Assembly: GCA_900552705.1 (NCBI GenBank)
Contig: USAX01000003.1
Location: 1 to 54,010 of the forward strand
DNA: 54,010 nucleotides
Origin: an uncultured Collinsella sp.
GTDB taxonomy: Bacteria > Actinomycetota > Coriobacteriia > Coriobacteriales > Coriobacteriaceae
Reading direction: 5' to 3'
Shown piece after piece: positions 1 to 8,143 of the stretch. Made by a program: the position numbers and the translations under genes. Numbering within the stretch: position 1 is the first letter of the stretch; the number at the start of each line of letters is the position of its first letter. A model generated the notes under the pieces. The model searched no databases. It saw only the letters and a list, made by a program, of their open reading frames with translations, and had not been told where the DNA came from.

Positions 1-855
1 GCCGAGTCTCCGGTGCCGATTGTCGCCGATATCCACTTTAACCATAAGCTCGCCATTGGTGCCGTTGAGGCCGGTGCCGCCAAGCTGCGCGTCAATCCCG
101 GCAATATCGGCGATTGGGCCAAGGTTGACGCGGTGATCGATGCTGCGGGTGCCGCGGGCTGTGCGATTCGCATTGGCGTGAACGCGGGCTCGCTTGAGCA
201 AGATATTGCCGAGCGCGACGACCTCACGCAGCCCGAAAAGCTCGTGATGTCGAGCGAGCGCTTCGTCAAGCACTTTGAGGATCGCGGCTTTACGAATATT
301 GTGCTTTCGGCCAAGGCCCATAGCGTGCAAACGACGCTCGATACCTATCGAGCCCTGTCACGTGAGATTCCCCACGTTCCGCTTCACCTGGGCGTGACGG
401 AGGCGGGGACCAAGCTTCAGGGCACCATCAAGAGCTCTGTAGGCTTGGGTATCTTGCTTTCCGAAGGCATTGGCGACACCATGCGTGTGTCGCTCACGGC
501 CGATCCGGTTGAGGAGCCGCCGGTCGCCTGGGGAATTCTACAGTCGCTGGGCCTGCGTCGCCGTGGTCCCGAGATTGTCTCGTGCCCCACGTGCGCCCGC
601 TGCCAGGTTAACCTCATTCCCATCGCCGAGGAGGTCACCGAGCGGCTTAAGAACTATTCCGCGCCGCTTTCGATTGCCGTCATGGGATGTGCCGTTAATG
701 GCCCCGGTGAGGCTTCTGATGCCGACCTGGGCGTTGCTTGCGGACGTGGTCAGGCCTTGCTCTTTTCGCATGGCCAGATCATTGGTAAAGTAGCTGAGGA
801 CCAAATTGTCGATGCGCTTATGGCAGAGGTCGACAAGCTTATTGAGGAGAAATAA
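1..855 (+). CDS. ispG: 4-hydroxy-3-methylbut-2-enyl diphosphate synthase, 3' part
   Basis: The gene is cut by the left window edge; 284 codons are visible and the reading frame is open to base 1, so the true start lies upstream. The family (IspG/GcpE) is a [4Fe-4S] enzyme that reduces methylerythritol cyclodiphosphate to HMBPP in the non-mevalonate isoprenoid pathway. Visible signatures are VADIHF near the left edge, and the cluster-binding region with Cys codons at 583, 592 and 601 (CPTCARC). These are followed by the typical VMGCAVNGPGEASDAD stretch and a GxAxG end. The proS start codon follows the stop directly (ATAAATGA), suggesting one transcript. Identity is secure; only the N-terminal part is missing. 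Confidence 0.96.
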   Translation, partial: AESPVPIVADIHFNHKLAIGAVEAGAAKLRVNPGNIGDWAKVDAVIDAAGAAGCAIRIGVNAGSLEQDIAERDDLTQPEKLVMSSERFVKHFEDRGFTNIVLSAKAHSVQTTLDTYRALSREIPHVPLHLGVTEAGTKLQGTIKSSVGLGILLSEGIGDTMRVSLTADPVEEPPVAWGILQSLGLRRRGPEIVSCPTCARCQVNLIPIAEEVTERLKNYSAPLSIAVMGCAVNGPGEASDADLGVACGRGQALLFSHGQIIGKVAEDQIVDALMAEVDKLIEEK

Positions 856-2577
856 ATGACCCGAGCAATGTATATGTCTAAGCTCTATGCGCCGACGCTT
901 AAAGAGGATCCGGCGGACGCTGAGCTCGCCAGCCACCGCCTGCTGCTCCGTGCCGGCATGATCCGCAAGGAGGCCGCCGGTCTGTATTCCTACCTGCCGC
1001 TCGCATGGCGCTCGATTCGCAAGATTGAGAACATCGTGCGCGACGAGATGGACACCGCCGGCGCCCAGGAGCTTATGATGCCTATCATGGTCGATGCCGA
1101 GTTGTGGCGTGAGTCCGGCCGTATCGATGCCTATGGCAAGGAGCTTGTGCGCTTTGACGACCGTCATGGTCGCGAGTTCGTGCTGGGCCCCACCCACGAG
1201 GAGACTGTCACCGCCCTGGTGCGCAATGAGCTGCGCTCCTATAAGCAGCTGCCCGTCAACCTGTACCACATTCAGGACAAGTTCCGCGACGAGTTCCGCC
1301 CTCGCTTTGGTCTGATGCGCGGTCGCGAGTTCATCATGAAGGACGCCTACAGCTTCTCCGCCACGCAGGAGAGTCTGCAGGAGGAGTACGACAAGATGAA
1401 GCAGGCCTACGCCAACATCTGCGAGCGCTGCTACATCAAGGCTCTGCCCGTTGTCGCCGACTCCGGCGAGATCGGTGGCGATACCTCCGTCGAGTATATG
1501 GCTTTGGCCGACGCCGGCGAGGCTTCGCTGGTCTACTGCGACGATTGCGGCTTTGCTGCCGATGACGAGGCGGCAAGCACCAAGGTCGTCGTGACCGAGG
1601 GCCCCGGCGACGGTACGCTCACCAAGGTCGAGACTCCGGGCATGGGCACCATCGAGGCCGTTGCCAAGTTCTTTGGCTTCCCCGAGAACGGTACGCGAAA
1701 GTCGCTGGCGTTGATCGATGCCGAGGGCAAGCCAGTCGTGGCCATTGTCCCGGGCGACCACGAGCTCAATGACTGCAAGGCCGAGCACGTCTTTGGCAAG
1801 GGCTATCGCATGATGACCGACGAGGAGCTCCAGACCTACGGTCTGCACAAGGGCTTTATCGGACCGGTTAACCTGCCCGAGGGCATTCGTCTGGTCTGCG
1901 ACGAGAGCCTGCACGAGTCCAAGCAGTGGGCCTGTGGCGCCAACGAGGTCGACTACCACTTTACCGGTGCCTGCCCCGAGCGCGACTTTACCGTCGATGA
2001 GTGGGCAGATCTGGTCACCGTCGTTGCCGGCGATCCCTGCCCGCACTGCGGCAAGCCGCTCTCTGCTGCCCGCGGCATCGAGGTCTCCCAGGTGTTCCAG
2101 CTGGGCACCAAGTATTCCGAGGCTATGGGTGCCACCTTTATGGACGAGGACGGCAAGGAGAAGCCGCTTATCATGGGCTGCTACGGCGTGGGCGTGTCCC
2201 GCTCGCTCGCTGCCGTCGTGGAGCAGCACAACGACGAGCACGGTATCGTCTGGCCGGTCTCCGTCGCCCCGTACGAGGTCGCGGTGATTCCTCTCGATCC
2301 CAAAAAGGAGGAGTGCGCTGCTGTCTGTGAACAGATCGTCGACGGTCTGTGCGCCGAGGGTATCGAGGTCGTCGTCGACGATCGCGATGAGCGTCCCGGC
2401 TTTAAATTTGCCGATAACGACCTCATGGGCTTCCCGTATCAGGTCGTTCTGGGTAAGCGTGGCCTCAAGAACGGTACCGTCGAGCTCAAGGACCGTGCCA
2501 CGGGCGAGCGCGAGGACGTGGCGATTGACGAGGTCGTCGCCAAGGTTGCCGAGCTTGTTAAGGCGGCCCGCCGTTAA
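856..2577 (+). CDS. proS: Prolyl-tRNA synthetase (bacterial type)
   Basis: ProS charges tRNA-Pro with proline in the cytoplasm. The 573-residue length fits the bacterial form with an insertion (editing) domain between class II motifs 2 and 3. The class II core is seen in GPTHEE, in the motif 2 region FRDEFRPRFGLMRGREF, and in the late YGVGVSRSLAAVVEQ motif 3 region. The middle (about residues 225-390) matches the INS-type deacylase domain. A C-terminal anticodon-binding domain follows (PYEVAVIPLD onward). An ATG at 856 sits one base after the ispG stop codon. A second in-frame ATG ten bases later (MYMSKLYAP) is a possible alternative. A strong hairpin terminator follows the gene. Confidence 0.97.
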   Translation: MTRAMYMSKLYAPTLKEDPADAELASHRLLLRAGMIRKEAAGLYSYLPLAWRSIRKIENIVRDEMDTAGAQELMMPIMVDAELWRESGRIDAYGKELVRFDDRHGREFVLGPTHEETVTALVRNELRSYKQLPVNLYHIQDKFRDEFRPRFGLMRGREFIMKDAYSFSATQESLQEEYDKMKQAYANICERCYIKALPVVADSGEIGGDTSVEYMALADAGEASLVYCDDCGFAADDEAASTKVVVTEGPGDGTLTKVETPGMGTIEAVAKFFGFPENGTRKSLALIDAEGKPVVAIVPGDHELNDCKAEHVFGKGYRMMTDEELQTYGLHKGFIGPVNLPEGIRLVCDESLHESKQWACGANEVDYHFTGACPERDFTVDEWADLVTVVAGDPCPHCGKPLSAARGIEVSQVFQLGTKYSEAMGATFMDEDGKEKPLIMGCYGVGVSRSLAAVVEQHNDEHGIVWPVSVAPYEVAVIPLDPKKEECAAVCEQIVDGLCAEGIEVVVDDRDERPGFKFADNDLMGFPYQVVLGKRGLKNGTVELKDRATGEREDVAIDEVVAKVAELVKAARR

Positions 2578-2608
2578 TCGACGTTTCTGCTATTAGATGT
2601 AATTGCGG

Positions 2609-2657
2609 GACTGCTCCGTATCTCTCTTAGGAAGAGATGCGGAGCAGTCTATTTTGT
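2609..2657 (+). terminator. Rho-independent terminator after proS
   Basis: Ten-base arms GACTGCTCCG (2609-2618) and CGGAGCAGTC (2640-2649) pair perfectly. The inner loop extends the stem through TATCTCT/AGAGAT, and TATTTTGTT follows. It closes the ispG-proS transcript. Confidence 0.85.
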
Positions 2658-2685
2658 TGCGTGAATAAACTCGATGGGTAAAGGA

Positions 2686-2717
2686 AAACCCCACAGCCCA
2701 TATGAGCTGTGGGGTTT
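2686..2717 (-). terminator. Terminator for the minus-strand adhE/kinase unit (probably bidirectional)
   Basis: AAACCCCACAGC (2686-2697) and GCTGTGGGGTTT (2706-2717) form a perfect 12-bp stem with an 8-nt loop. Read on the minus strand the stem is followed by a T-rich stretch (TTTTCCTTT), so it fits the end of the gene that stops at 2753. On the plus strand TTTCTT follows, so it may also back up the proS terminator. Confidence 0.8.
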
Positions 2718-2752
2718 CTTGTGCCTCCGATGCGAAATAAATCGCTCAGATA

Positions 2753-3517
2753 CTACTGATAATCGACGACGTCGATCCAGTTCTTAAGGAACTCATCGTT
2801 CACGTTGCGCTTACGAGCGAGCTCGGAAGCGGCGACGATGCTCGTCCACTGACGCACGACCTGCATGGGCATGTCGGCGCGGTCGCAGTAGAGCTCCAGG
2901 TAGGCCTCAGCCTGATCCTTGCTGTTGAGGGCAAAGAGCAGGTAGGTGGTGGCAACGTCGGCAGCAGGGGAGCCTTGGGTGGCGTGTGCCCAGTCGCACA
3001 CATAGAGCTGGCCGTCGTCGCCGACGATGACGTTGGAGGGGTTGAAGTCGCCGTGGCAGACCTTGAACTCCTTGGTCATGCCGTCCAGACGCTCCTGAAG
3101 GTTGTAGCGCGTGGTGGCATTGAGCTGATCAAGGCTGTCGATCATGCGGGCGAACTTGTCGCGCTGACGGTTGAGCAGCGGGGAGGTGTAGCCGTGGATC
3201 TCGATCTGGAGGTCGACGAACATCTCGAGGTACTCACCAAAGCGCTGGGGCTCGGCAGTCATCTTCTCGGCAAGGGTGGTGCCCGGAACCTTCTCGGTCA
3301 CGAGCGCCCAGCCGTTGGCGTTCTCGAGCTGGGAAACCTCGAGAGCCTTGGGGCTGCGGATGCCGCACTCATTGATGCGGGCAAGATTCAAAGCCTCGTT
3401 GAACACGTCGGAGACGGGCTTGGTCTCGTTAAAGACCTTGACGATCTTGTCGCCCAGGTCGTAAACGACCTTGTTGCCACGGCGGACGAGCTCGGTCTTG
3501 GAATCGGGTAGCAGCAT
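2753..3517 (-). CDS. APH/choline-kinase-fold phosphotransferase-like protein
   Basis: This 254-residue protein has the aminoglycoside phosphotransferase fold. The N-lobe begins with a G-rich strand and a Lys in DKIVKVF (about residue 24). The catalytic loop is HGDFNPSN (155-162), and the metal-binding Asp is in CDWAHAT (D175), followed by SPAADVAT. The real substrate cannot be read from sequence; members act on antibiotics, choline, sugars or small metabolites. The start ATG at 3517 has GAAAGGA upstream. It lies 88 bases downstream of adhE on the same strand with only a weak hairpin between, so co-transcription is possible. There is no specific reason to call it an antibiotic-resistance gene. 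Fold assignment is good, function unknown. Confidence 0.8.
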   Translation of the reverse strand: MLLPDSKTELVRRGNKVVYDLGDKIVKVFNETKPVSDVFNEALNLARINECGIRSPKALEVSQLENANGWALVTEKVPGTTLAEKMTAEPQRFGEYLEMFVDLQIEIHGYTSPLLNRQRDKFARMIDSLDQLNATTRYNLQERLDGMTKEFKVCHGDFNPSNVIVGDDGQLYVCDWAHATQGSPAADVATTYLLFALNSKDQAEAYLELYCDRADMPMQVVRQWTSIVAASELARKRNVNDEFLKNWIDVVDYQ

Positions 3518-3550
3518 GGTTGCATCCTTTCAACGATGCGATAGAAGCGA

Positions 3551-3587
3551 CGGCGGGGGTGTGTGAAACACCCGTGCACCCCCGCCG
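3551..3587 (-). terminator. GC-rich hairpin between adhE and the kinase-like gene
   Basis: CGGCGGGGGTG (3551-3561) pairs perfectly with CACCCCCGCCG (3577-3587). On the minus strand no clear T-run follows the stem, so it is more likely a partial terminator or an RNA-stabilising hairpin than a full stop. Confidence 0.5.
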
Positions 3588-3605
3588 TTAAAAACCGTGC
3601 TAAAA

Positions 3606-6254
3606 CTAGCAGACGGCGTAGTCCTGAGGCTCGCGGCCGTAGTAGGCGTCCAGGTAGAGCTCCTTGATCTCGCTCATGAGCGGGTAGCGCGGGTTGGCGC
3701 CGGTGCACTGGTCGTTGAATGCCTGCTCGGTCATCTCGTCGAGGGTGTCGAGGAAGTACTGCTCGTCAACACCGTAGTCGGCGATGGTCTTCTTGACGCC
3801 GATGAAGTCCTTGAGCTCCTCGAGCTTCGTGATGAAGTTCTCGAAGACCTCCTTGTCGTCCTTGCCCTCGATGCCGCAGTACTTGGCCATCTCGGCGTAG
3901 TTGTGCAGCGCGTTGGGGTAAGGATACTGGGAGAAGGTACCCATCTTGACGGGAGCCTCGGCGGCGTTGTAGCGCATGACGCGGGTCAGGATGACGGCGT
4001 TGGCGAGGCCGTGGGGCAGGTGATGGAAGGCGCCGAGCTTGTGAGCCATGGAGTGGTTGAGGCCCAGGAAGGCGTTGGCGAAGGCCATACCGGCCATGCA
4101 AGAGGCGTTGTGCATCTCCTCGCGGGCATGCGGGTCCTTGGCGCCGTTCGTGAAGCTGGAGGGCAGGTTCTCGAAGACGAGCTTAGCAGCGCGCTCGGAG
4201 AGGCCCTTGGTGTAGTCGGAAGCCATGATGGAGACGTAGGACTCGATGGCGTGGGTCATGACGTCGATGCCGGAGGCAGCGGTCAGGCCGCGCGGGGCGG
4301 TCATGCAGTTGTCGGCGTCGACGATAGCCATGTTGGGGAGCAGCGCGTAGTCGGCGAGCGGCCACTTGATGCCAGTCTCCTTGTCGGTGATGATGGCGAA
4401 CGGCGTGCACTCGGAGCCGGTACCCGAAGAGGTCGGGACGGCGACGAAGTAGGCCTTCTTGCCCATCTCGGGGAAAGTGAAGATACGCTTGCGGATGTCC
4501 ATGAAGTCCATGGCCATGTCCTCAAACTTGCACTCGGGGTGCTCGTACATCATCCACATGATCTTGCCGGCGTCCATGGCGGAGCCACCGCCGACGGCGA
4601 TGATCACGTCAGGCTCAAAGAGAGCCATCTGCTTGGCGCCGCGACGTGCGCACTGCAGCGACGGATCGGGCTCGACGTCGTAGAAGCAGTCGTGGGCGAT
4701 GCCCATCTCGTCGAGCTTGGCCTCGATGGCGCGGGTGTTGCCATTCTTGAAGAGGAACTGGTCGGTGACGATGAAGGCGCGCTTCTTGCCCATGACGGTA
4801 CCGAGCTCGTCGAGGGCGACGGGCGTGGAACCCTTCTTGAAGTAGACCTTCTCGGGAGCGCGGAACCACAGCATGTTCTCACGGCGCTCGGCCACAGTCT
4901 TAACGTTGATCAAGTGCTTCACCCCAACGTTCTCGGAGACGGAGTTGCCGCCCCAGGAGCCGCAGCCCAGGGTCAGAGACGGCTTCATGCCAAAGTTGTA
5001 CAGGTCACCGATGCCGCCGTGCGAGGACGGGGTGTTGATGACGATGCGGCAGGCCTTCATGACGTGCTCGAACAGACTGATCTTCTCGGCCTGGGCGGGG
5101 TGCACGTACAGAGAGGCGGTGTGGCCCGGGCCACCGGCGAGCACCAGGTGCTCGGCCTTGTCGACGGCCTCCTGGAAGTCCTTGGCGTGATACATGGCCA
5201 GGACCGGGGAGAGCTTCTCGTGGGAGAACTCTTCCTTGGCGGGGTCGGTGGAGGTGACCTCGGCGATCAGGATCTTGGTCTTGGCGGGAACCTCGATGCC
5301 GGCGAGCTCGGCGATCTTGGCGGCAGCCATGCCGGGGATGCGGTGATCGAGGGCACCGTTCTTGAACATGGCGGCACGCAGGGCCTCCATCTCGGCACCC
5401 TGCTTGACGAAGTAGCAGCCGCGCTTCTGGAACTCGGCCTTAACCTGGTCATAGATGGTGTCGATGACGGTCACGGACTGCTCGGAAGCGCAGATCATGC
5501 CGTTGTCGAAGGTCTTGGAGTGGATGATGGAGTTGACGGCGAGCAGCACGTCGGCGGTGTCGTCGATGACGACCGGGGTGTTACCGGCGCCAACGCCCAG
5601 GGCGGGCTTGCCCGAGGAGTAGGCGGCCTTGACCATGCCCGGGCCACCGGTGGCGAGGATGATGTCGACGTCGCGCATGACCATGTTGGTCAGCTCGATG
5701 GAGGGGACATCGACCCAGCCGATGATGCCCTCGGGGGCACCGGCCTTGACGGCGGCGTCAAGCACGAGCTTGGCGGCGGCGATGGTGCACTTGGCGGCAG
5801 CCGGGTGCGGGGAGATGATGATGGCGTTGCGGGTCTTCAGGCTGATCAGCGTCTTGAAGATCGCAGTGGAGGTGGGGTTGGTCGTCGGGATGACGGCGCC
5901 CACGATACCGATGGGCTCGGCGATCTTGGTGATGCCATAAGCCTCGTCGCGCTCCAGGACACCACAGGTCTTGGTGTTCTTGTAAGCGTTGTAGATGTAC
6001 TCTGCGGCGTAGTGGTTCTTGATGACCTTGTCCTCAAGAACGCCGCGGCCGGTCTCCTCGATGGCCATCTTCGCCAACGGGATACGAGCCTTGTTGGCGG
6101 CCATGGCGGCCTCATAGAAGATCTTGTCGACCTGCTCCTGCGTGTACGTAGCAAAAAGCGCCTGGGCCTCTCGCATCTGAGCGAGCTTAGCCTCAAGCGC
6201 CTCTACGTTGTCCACAATTGCGGGAGTAGTGTTTTCCGGTGACTTTTTCACCAT
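3606..6254 (-). CDS. adhE: Bifunctional acetaldehyde-CoA/alcohol dehydrogenase
   Basis: AdhE converts acetyl-CoA to acetaldehyde and then ethanol, reoxidising two NADH during fermentation; in many bacteria it forms long helical filaments (spirosomes). At 882 residues it has the normal fused length. The N-terminal aldehyde dehydrogenase half carries the catalytic Cys in NGMICASEQ (C255) and the PTTNPTST and GAGNTP motifs. The C-terminal half is an iron-dependent alcohol dehydrogenase with GGGSAMDAGK, the SGTGSE nucleotide region, and metal ligands in the GLNHSMAHKLGAFHHLPHG segment. The ATG start at 6254 has AAGGAG at good spacing. A 30-bp palindrome lies about 100 bases upstream and may be its control site. 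Confidence 0.97.
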   Translation of the reverse strand: MVKKSPENTTPAIVDNVEALEAKLAQMREAQALFATYTQEQVDKIFYEAAMAANKARIPLAKMAIEETGRGVLEDKVIKNHYAAEYIYNAYKNTKTCGVLERDEAYGITKIAEPIGIVGAVIPTTNPTSTAIFKTLISLKTRNAIIISPHPAAAKCTIAAAKLVLDAAVKAGAPEGIIGWVDVPSIELTNMVMRDVDIILATGGPGMVKAAYSSGKPALGVGAGNTPVVIDDTADVLLAVNSIIHSKTFDNGMICASEQSVTVIDTIYDQVKAEFQKRGCYFVKQGAEMEALRAAMFKNGALDHRIPGMAAAKIAELAGIEVPAKTKILIAEVTSTDPAKEEFSHEKLSPVLAMYHAKDFQEAVDKAEHLVLAGGPGHTASLYVHPAQAEKISLFEHVMKACRIVINTPSSHGGIGDLYNFGMKPSLTLGCGSWGGNSVSENVGVKHLINVKTVAERRENMLWFRAPEKVYFKKGSTPVALDELGTVMGKKRAFIVTDQFLFKNGNTRAIEAKLDEMGIAHDCFYDVEPDPSLQCARRGAKQMALFEPDVIIAVGGGSAMDAGKIMWMMYEHPECKFEDMAMDFMDIRKRIFTFPEMGKKAYFVAVPTSSGTGSECTPFAIITDKETGIKWPLADYALLPNMAIVDADNCMTAPRGLTAASGIDVMTHAIESYVSIMASDYTKGLSERAAKLVFENLPSSFTNGAKDPHAREEMHNASCMAGMAFANAFLGLNHSMAHKLGAFHHLPHGLANAVILTRVMRYNAAEAPVKMGTFSQYPYPNALHNYAEMAKYCGIEGKDDKEVFENFITKLEELKDFIGVKKTIADYGVDEQYFLDTLDEMTEQAFNDQCTGANPRYPLMSEIKELYLDAYYGREPQDYAVC

Positions 6255-6346
6255 TTGTGTCTCCTTGCGATCGGAGATTTACCCTACGCCTTGCATGATA
6301 GCAAGAAATTATTCGGCGAACGGTCAGATTCCTCTAAAAGGCACAC

Positions 6347-6376
6347 TAAAACGCTTCAATAAACTGAAGCGTTTTA
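6347..6376. promoter_or_regulatory. 30-bp palindrome upstream of adhE
   Basis: Arms TAAAACGCTTCA (6347-6358) and TGAAGCGTTTTA (6365-6376) are perfect inverted repeats around a 6-nt centre (ATAAAC). It sits about 95 bases before the adhE start, in an AT-rich gap with no gene. The symmetry and 6-nt spacer resemble an operator for a dimeric regulator. It does not match the Rex consensus (TTGTGAAN6TTCACAA). It could alternatively be a terminator, but there is no convergent gene to end. Confidence 0.5.
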
Positions 6377-6468
6377 ACCATTTAACTAAAAGCCGAACGT
6401 CTTCTCCGGGCGAATTCCTAGTTTCCCCATGGCTATGGTGTGGAGTTTGTTCACTGTTTGTTCATTAC

Positions 6469-6518
6469 ACTCATTGGGGACAGACTTATATGTGTGCTTT
6501 CACTCATTTGGGACAGAC
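6469..6518 (+). repeat. Left inverted repeat of the RAYT locus
   Basis: Fifty bases that match the reverse complement of 7480-7529 at 45 of 50 positions. It holds two tandem units beginning CACTCATT and containing GGGACAGAC, at 6468-6485 and 6501-6518. The outer unit can fold with CACTCAT (6468-6474) against ATGTGTG (6490-6496), with one mismatch. Confidence 0.85.
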
Positions 6519-6648
6519 ATCGATTTGTCATTTTGTCGTTTTGGGCATGTTTTTGTCGTTCATTGTATATAAATAGGTCACAGGCTCAGCATTTCGCGTT
6601 CCTTCTCTCCTTTTAGGTGTTGCCTGTACGGCTTTGAAAGGAGAGACC

Positions 6649-7425
6649 ATGCCCCGATGCGCCCGCGAAATTTCGCTCACCGGCTATTACCACGTCTTTG
6701 ACCGTGGCAACTCCAAACAGATCATTTTTGAAGATGACTCTGACCGATATCGTTTCTTATCGGACATCTCGGACAGGTTTGCTTGCCATGACGTGGCGGT
6801 GTTGGCCTGGTGCCTTATGGACAACCACTTCCATTTGATGGTTGATGACCCATTTGACAACCTTTCAAAGGCAATGCAGTGCGCGCTGACGGCCTATGCC
6901 AAGTATTTCAATGGGAAAACCGGAAGAACGGGCCACCTGTTTGATAATCGCTATTCGCGGGTCGCGGTCGAGTCGGACACGCAGGCGGTGCAGTTGCTCG
7001 ATTATATCCATCTCAATCCCGTGAAAGGTGCGCTCGACTCGCTTGATGCCTACCGCTGGTCAAGCTACAAGGCATACCAGCTGGGATACGATCCCTTTGA
7101 TATCTGCGATGCGGCCCCCATGCTCGATATTGTCGGGGGTTCCCGTCGCTATTGCGAGCATCTTAAGGAAGTTGCCGAGCGGATCTGGTCAGTTGAGATT
7201 CTTCCGCGTCGACGGATTCCAGACGAGGATGCCCTTACCGTCGCACACGAGGCCCTGCCGAGCATTGATCCTGCGCTGCTCAAGGCCCTGCCACGCCCCG
7301 AACGCGATGCCTGTCTGCTAAGGCTCAGGCGGGCCCATCTCACGGTCAAGCAAATTGCCCGTATCACCGGTATCGGCGCTACAAGCGTAACCAAGGCCAC
7401 CACAGGCTGGAACGAGGCGGCCTGA
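6649..7425 (+). CDS. REP-associated tyrosine transposase (RAYT, IS200-like Y1 domain)
   Basis: This is a 258-residue single-strand DNA nuclease/transposase of the Y1 (HUH) family. The HUH motif is the HFH triad at residues 60-62 (LMDNHFHLMV). Tyr86 in the YAKYFN stretch is the likely catalytic tyrosine, and DYIHLNPV near 119-125 is the conserved RAYT helix. The C-terminus (LTVKQIARITGI onward, about residues 226-250) looks like a helix-turn-helix, common in longer RAYTs. The ATG at 6649 is chosen because AAAGGAGAG lies just upstream; a TTG at 6634 would include the ribosome site. RAYTs are usually domesticated, single-copy genes that recognise REP hairpins. The matching repeats on both sides support that here. 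Confidence 0.88.
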   Translation: MPRCAREISLTGYYHVFDRGNSKQIIFEDDSDRYRFLSDISDRFACHDVAVLAWCLMDNHFHLMVDDPFDNLSKAMQCALTAYAKYFNGKTGRTGHLFDNRYSRVAVESDTQAVQLLDYIHLNPVKGALDSLDAYRWSSYKAYQLGYDPFDICDAAPMLDIVGGSRRYCEHLKEVAERIWSVEILPRRRIPDEDALTVAHEALPSIDPALLKALPRPERDACLLRLRRAHLTVKQIARITGIGATSVTKATTGWNEAA

Positions 7426-7479
7426 GGTATGGATTGGGGCCGATCGATGCACTGTGAGCTTAGGAAAGCATTCATCTAA

Positions 7480-7529
7480 GTCTGTCCCCAATGCGTGAAA
7501 ACACTCATGTAAGTCTGTCCCCAATGAGT
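7480..7529 (-). repeat. Right inverted repeat of the RAYT locus
   Basis: Inverted partner of 6469-6518 with five differences in 50 bases. Its outer unit folds perfectly with CACTCAT (7502-7508) and ATGAGTG (7524-7530) around a loop that carries the GGGGACAGACTTAC word on the minus strand. The two direct units keep the same 33-nt spacing as on the left. Confidence 0.85.
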
Positions 7530-7530
7530 G

Positions 7531-7564
7531 AAAAAGGGCGCCCTCCGTGGGGGAGGACGCCTTT
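7531..7564 (-). terminator. Terminator after rpmB (minus strand)
   Basis: On the minus strand AAAGGCGTCCTCC pairs with GGAGGGCGCCCTTT (one bulge/mismatch) and runs into TTTTTCAC. It abuts the right repeat of the RAYT locus and lies about 70 bases after the rpmB stop. Confidence 0.75.
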
Positions 7565-7632
7565 GGTAAGTTCTATATGAACGCGAGGTCTTTGACCCGG
7601 AGAGTCCGAGGTACTTGTTGGTAAGACCTTAT

Positions 7633-7821
7633 TTAGGAGCGCGCAACCTTGCCGGACTTGAGGCAGGTGGAGCAAACGTTCATCTTGCGACGGTGACCAT
7701 CGACGACGACGTAAACGCGCTGGATGTTGGGGCGGAACTTACGGTTGGTGACGCGGTGAGAGTGGCTGATGGAGCGACCGGCAACGGGGTGCTTACCGCA
7801 AACTTCGCAAACTTTGGACAT
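7633..7821 (-). CDS. rpmB: 50S ribosomal protein L28
   Basis: L28 is a small protein of the large ribosomal subunit. The 62-residue product starts MSKVCEVCGKHP. It has the Cys-type zinc-ribbon arrangement CEVC (residues 4-7) and CSTC near residue 52, and the usual RSISHSHRVTNRKFRPN core. The ATG at 7821 is chosen over a longer frame because GGAGGG lies just upstream and the protein then has the family length. It is monocistronic, with its own promoter and terminator. The minus-strand reading continues to a TAA at 7633-7635. Confidence 0.95.
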   Translation of the reverse strand: MSKVCEVCGKHPVAGRSISHSHRVTNRKFRPNIQRVYVVVDGHRRKMNVCSTCLKSGKVARS

Positions 7822-7875
7822 AACTGACCCTCCTTGGGCGACAAACGAACATGTCGCGTTAACAAACAAGCCTGA

Positions 7876-7884
7876 ACTATAGCA
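7876..7884 (-). promoter_or_regulatory. Extended -10 promoter element of rpmB
   Basis: The minus strand reads TGCTATAGT, an extended -10 (TGn + TATAGT), about 55 bases before the rpmB start. The identical nonamer occurs before rpsT at 20564. No good -35 box is visible. The remaining gap 7885-8112 between the divergent rpmB and pyrR units shows no gene. Confidence 0.55.
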
Positions 7885-8143
7885 CAGAAGCAGCTCCCTG
7901 TGCGTAATCTACACAGAGATATTCCTCTTTTGGCGATAGTGCTCACGCCACGGCCCTGGACGTAGATCCGATTTGCGTGCAGCAGAGGGGATTATGCCAG
8001 CTCGTGCGTGCGTTTTCAAGCTCGTCCCACAAATATATATAGGTTTATGGAGCGCCTGCGCACGTTTACGGATTGTTCTGTATTTATGCTCGCAATTAAG
8101 CTCGAGGTTGGCTACACTATCCCTTGACCATTAAAGGGGTACG

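Larger units (their letters stand above)
6468..7530 (+). mobile_element. RAYT gene with flanking inverted REP-like repeats
   Basis: The unit consists of a single HUH/Y1 transposase gene (6649-7425) enclosed by inverted copies of a 50-nt sequence, each holding two direct units of CACTCATTGGGGACAGAC-type spaced 33 nt apart. The layout is that of a REP-associated tyrosine transposase locus, where the single-copy gene is framed by the short palindromic repeats it processes. No target-site duplication was identified, as expected for this enzyme class. The left flank 6255-6467 is AT-rich and otherwise empty. Confidence 0.75.

Noticed and set aside
2753..3517. Aminoglycoside resistance gene
   Set aside because: Only the general kinase fold is visible; there is no mobile context and no match to known resistance subfamilies that can be judged by eye.
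3597..6242. An 881-codon plus-strand frame opposite adhE
   Set aside because: Shadow of adhE, same compositional artefact; adhE is certain.
6347..6376. Rex operator for adhE
   Set aside because: The spacer length fits but the half-sites (CGCTTCA) do not match TTGTGAA or TTGTTAA closely enough to name the regulator.
7560..7632. Possible tRNA or small RNA after rpmB
   Set aside because: The segment has a small GGTC-AAA-GACC hairpin, but no cloverleaf, no T-loop consensus and no CCA-type end.
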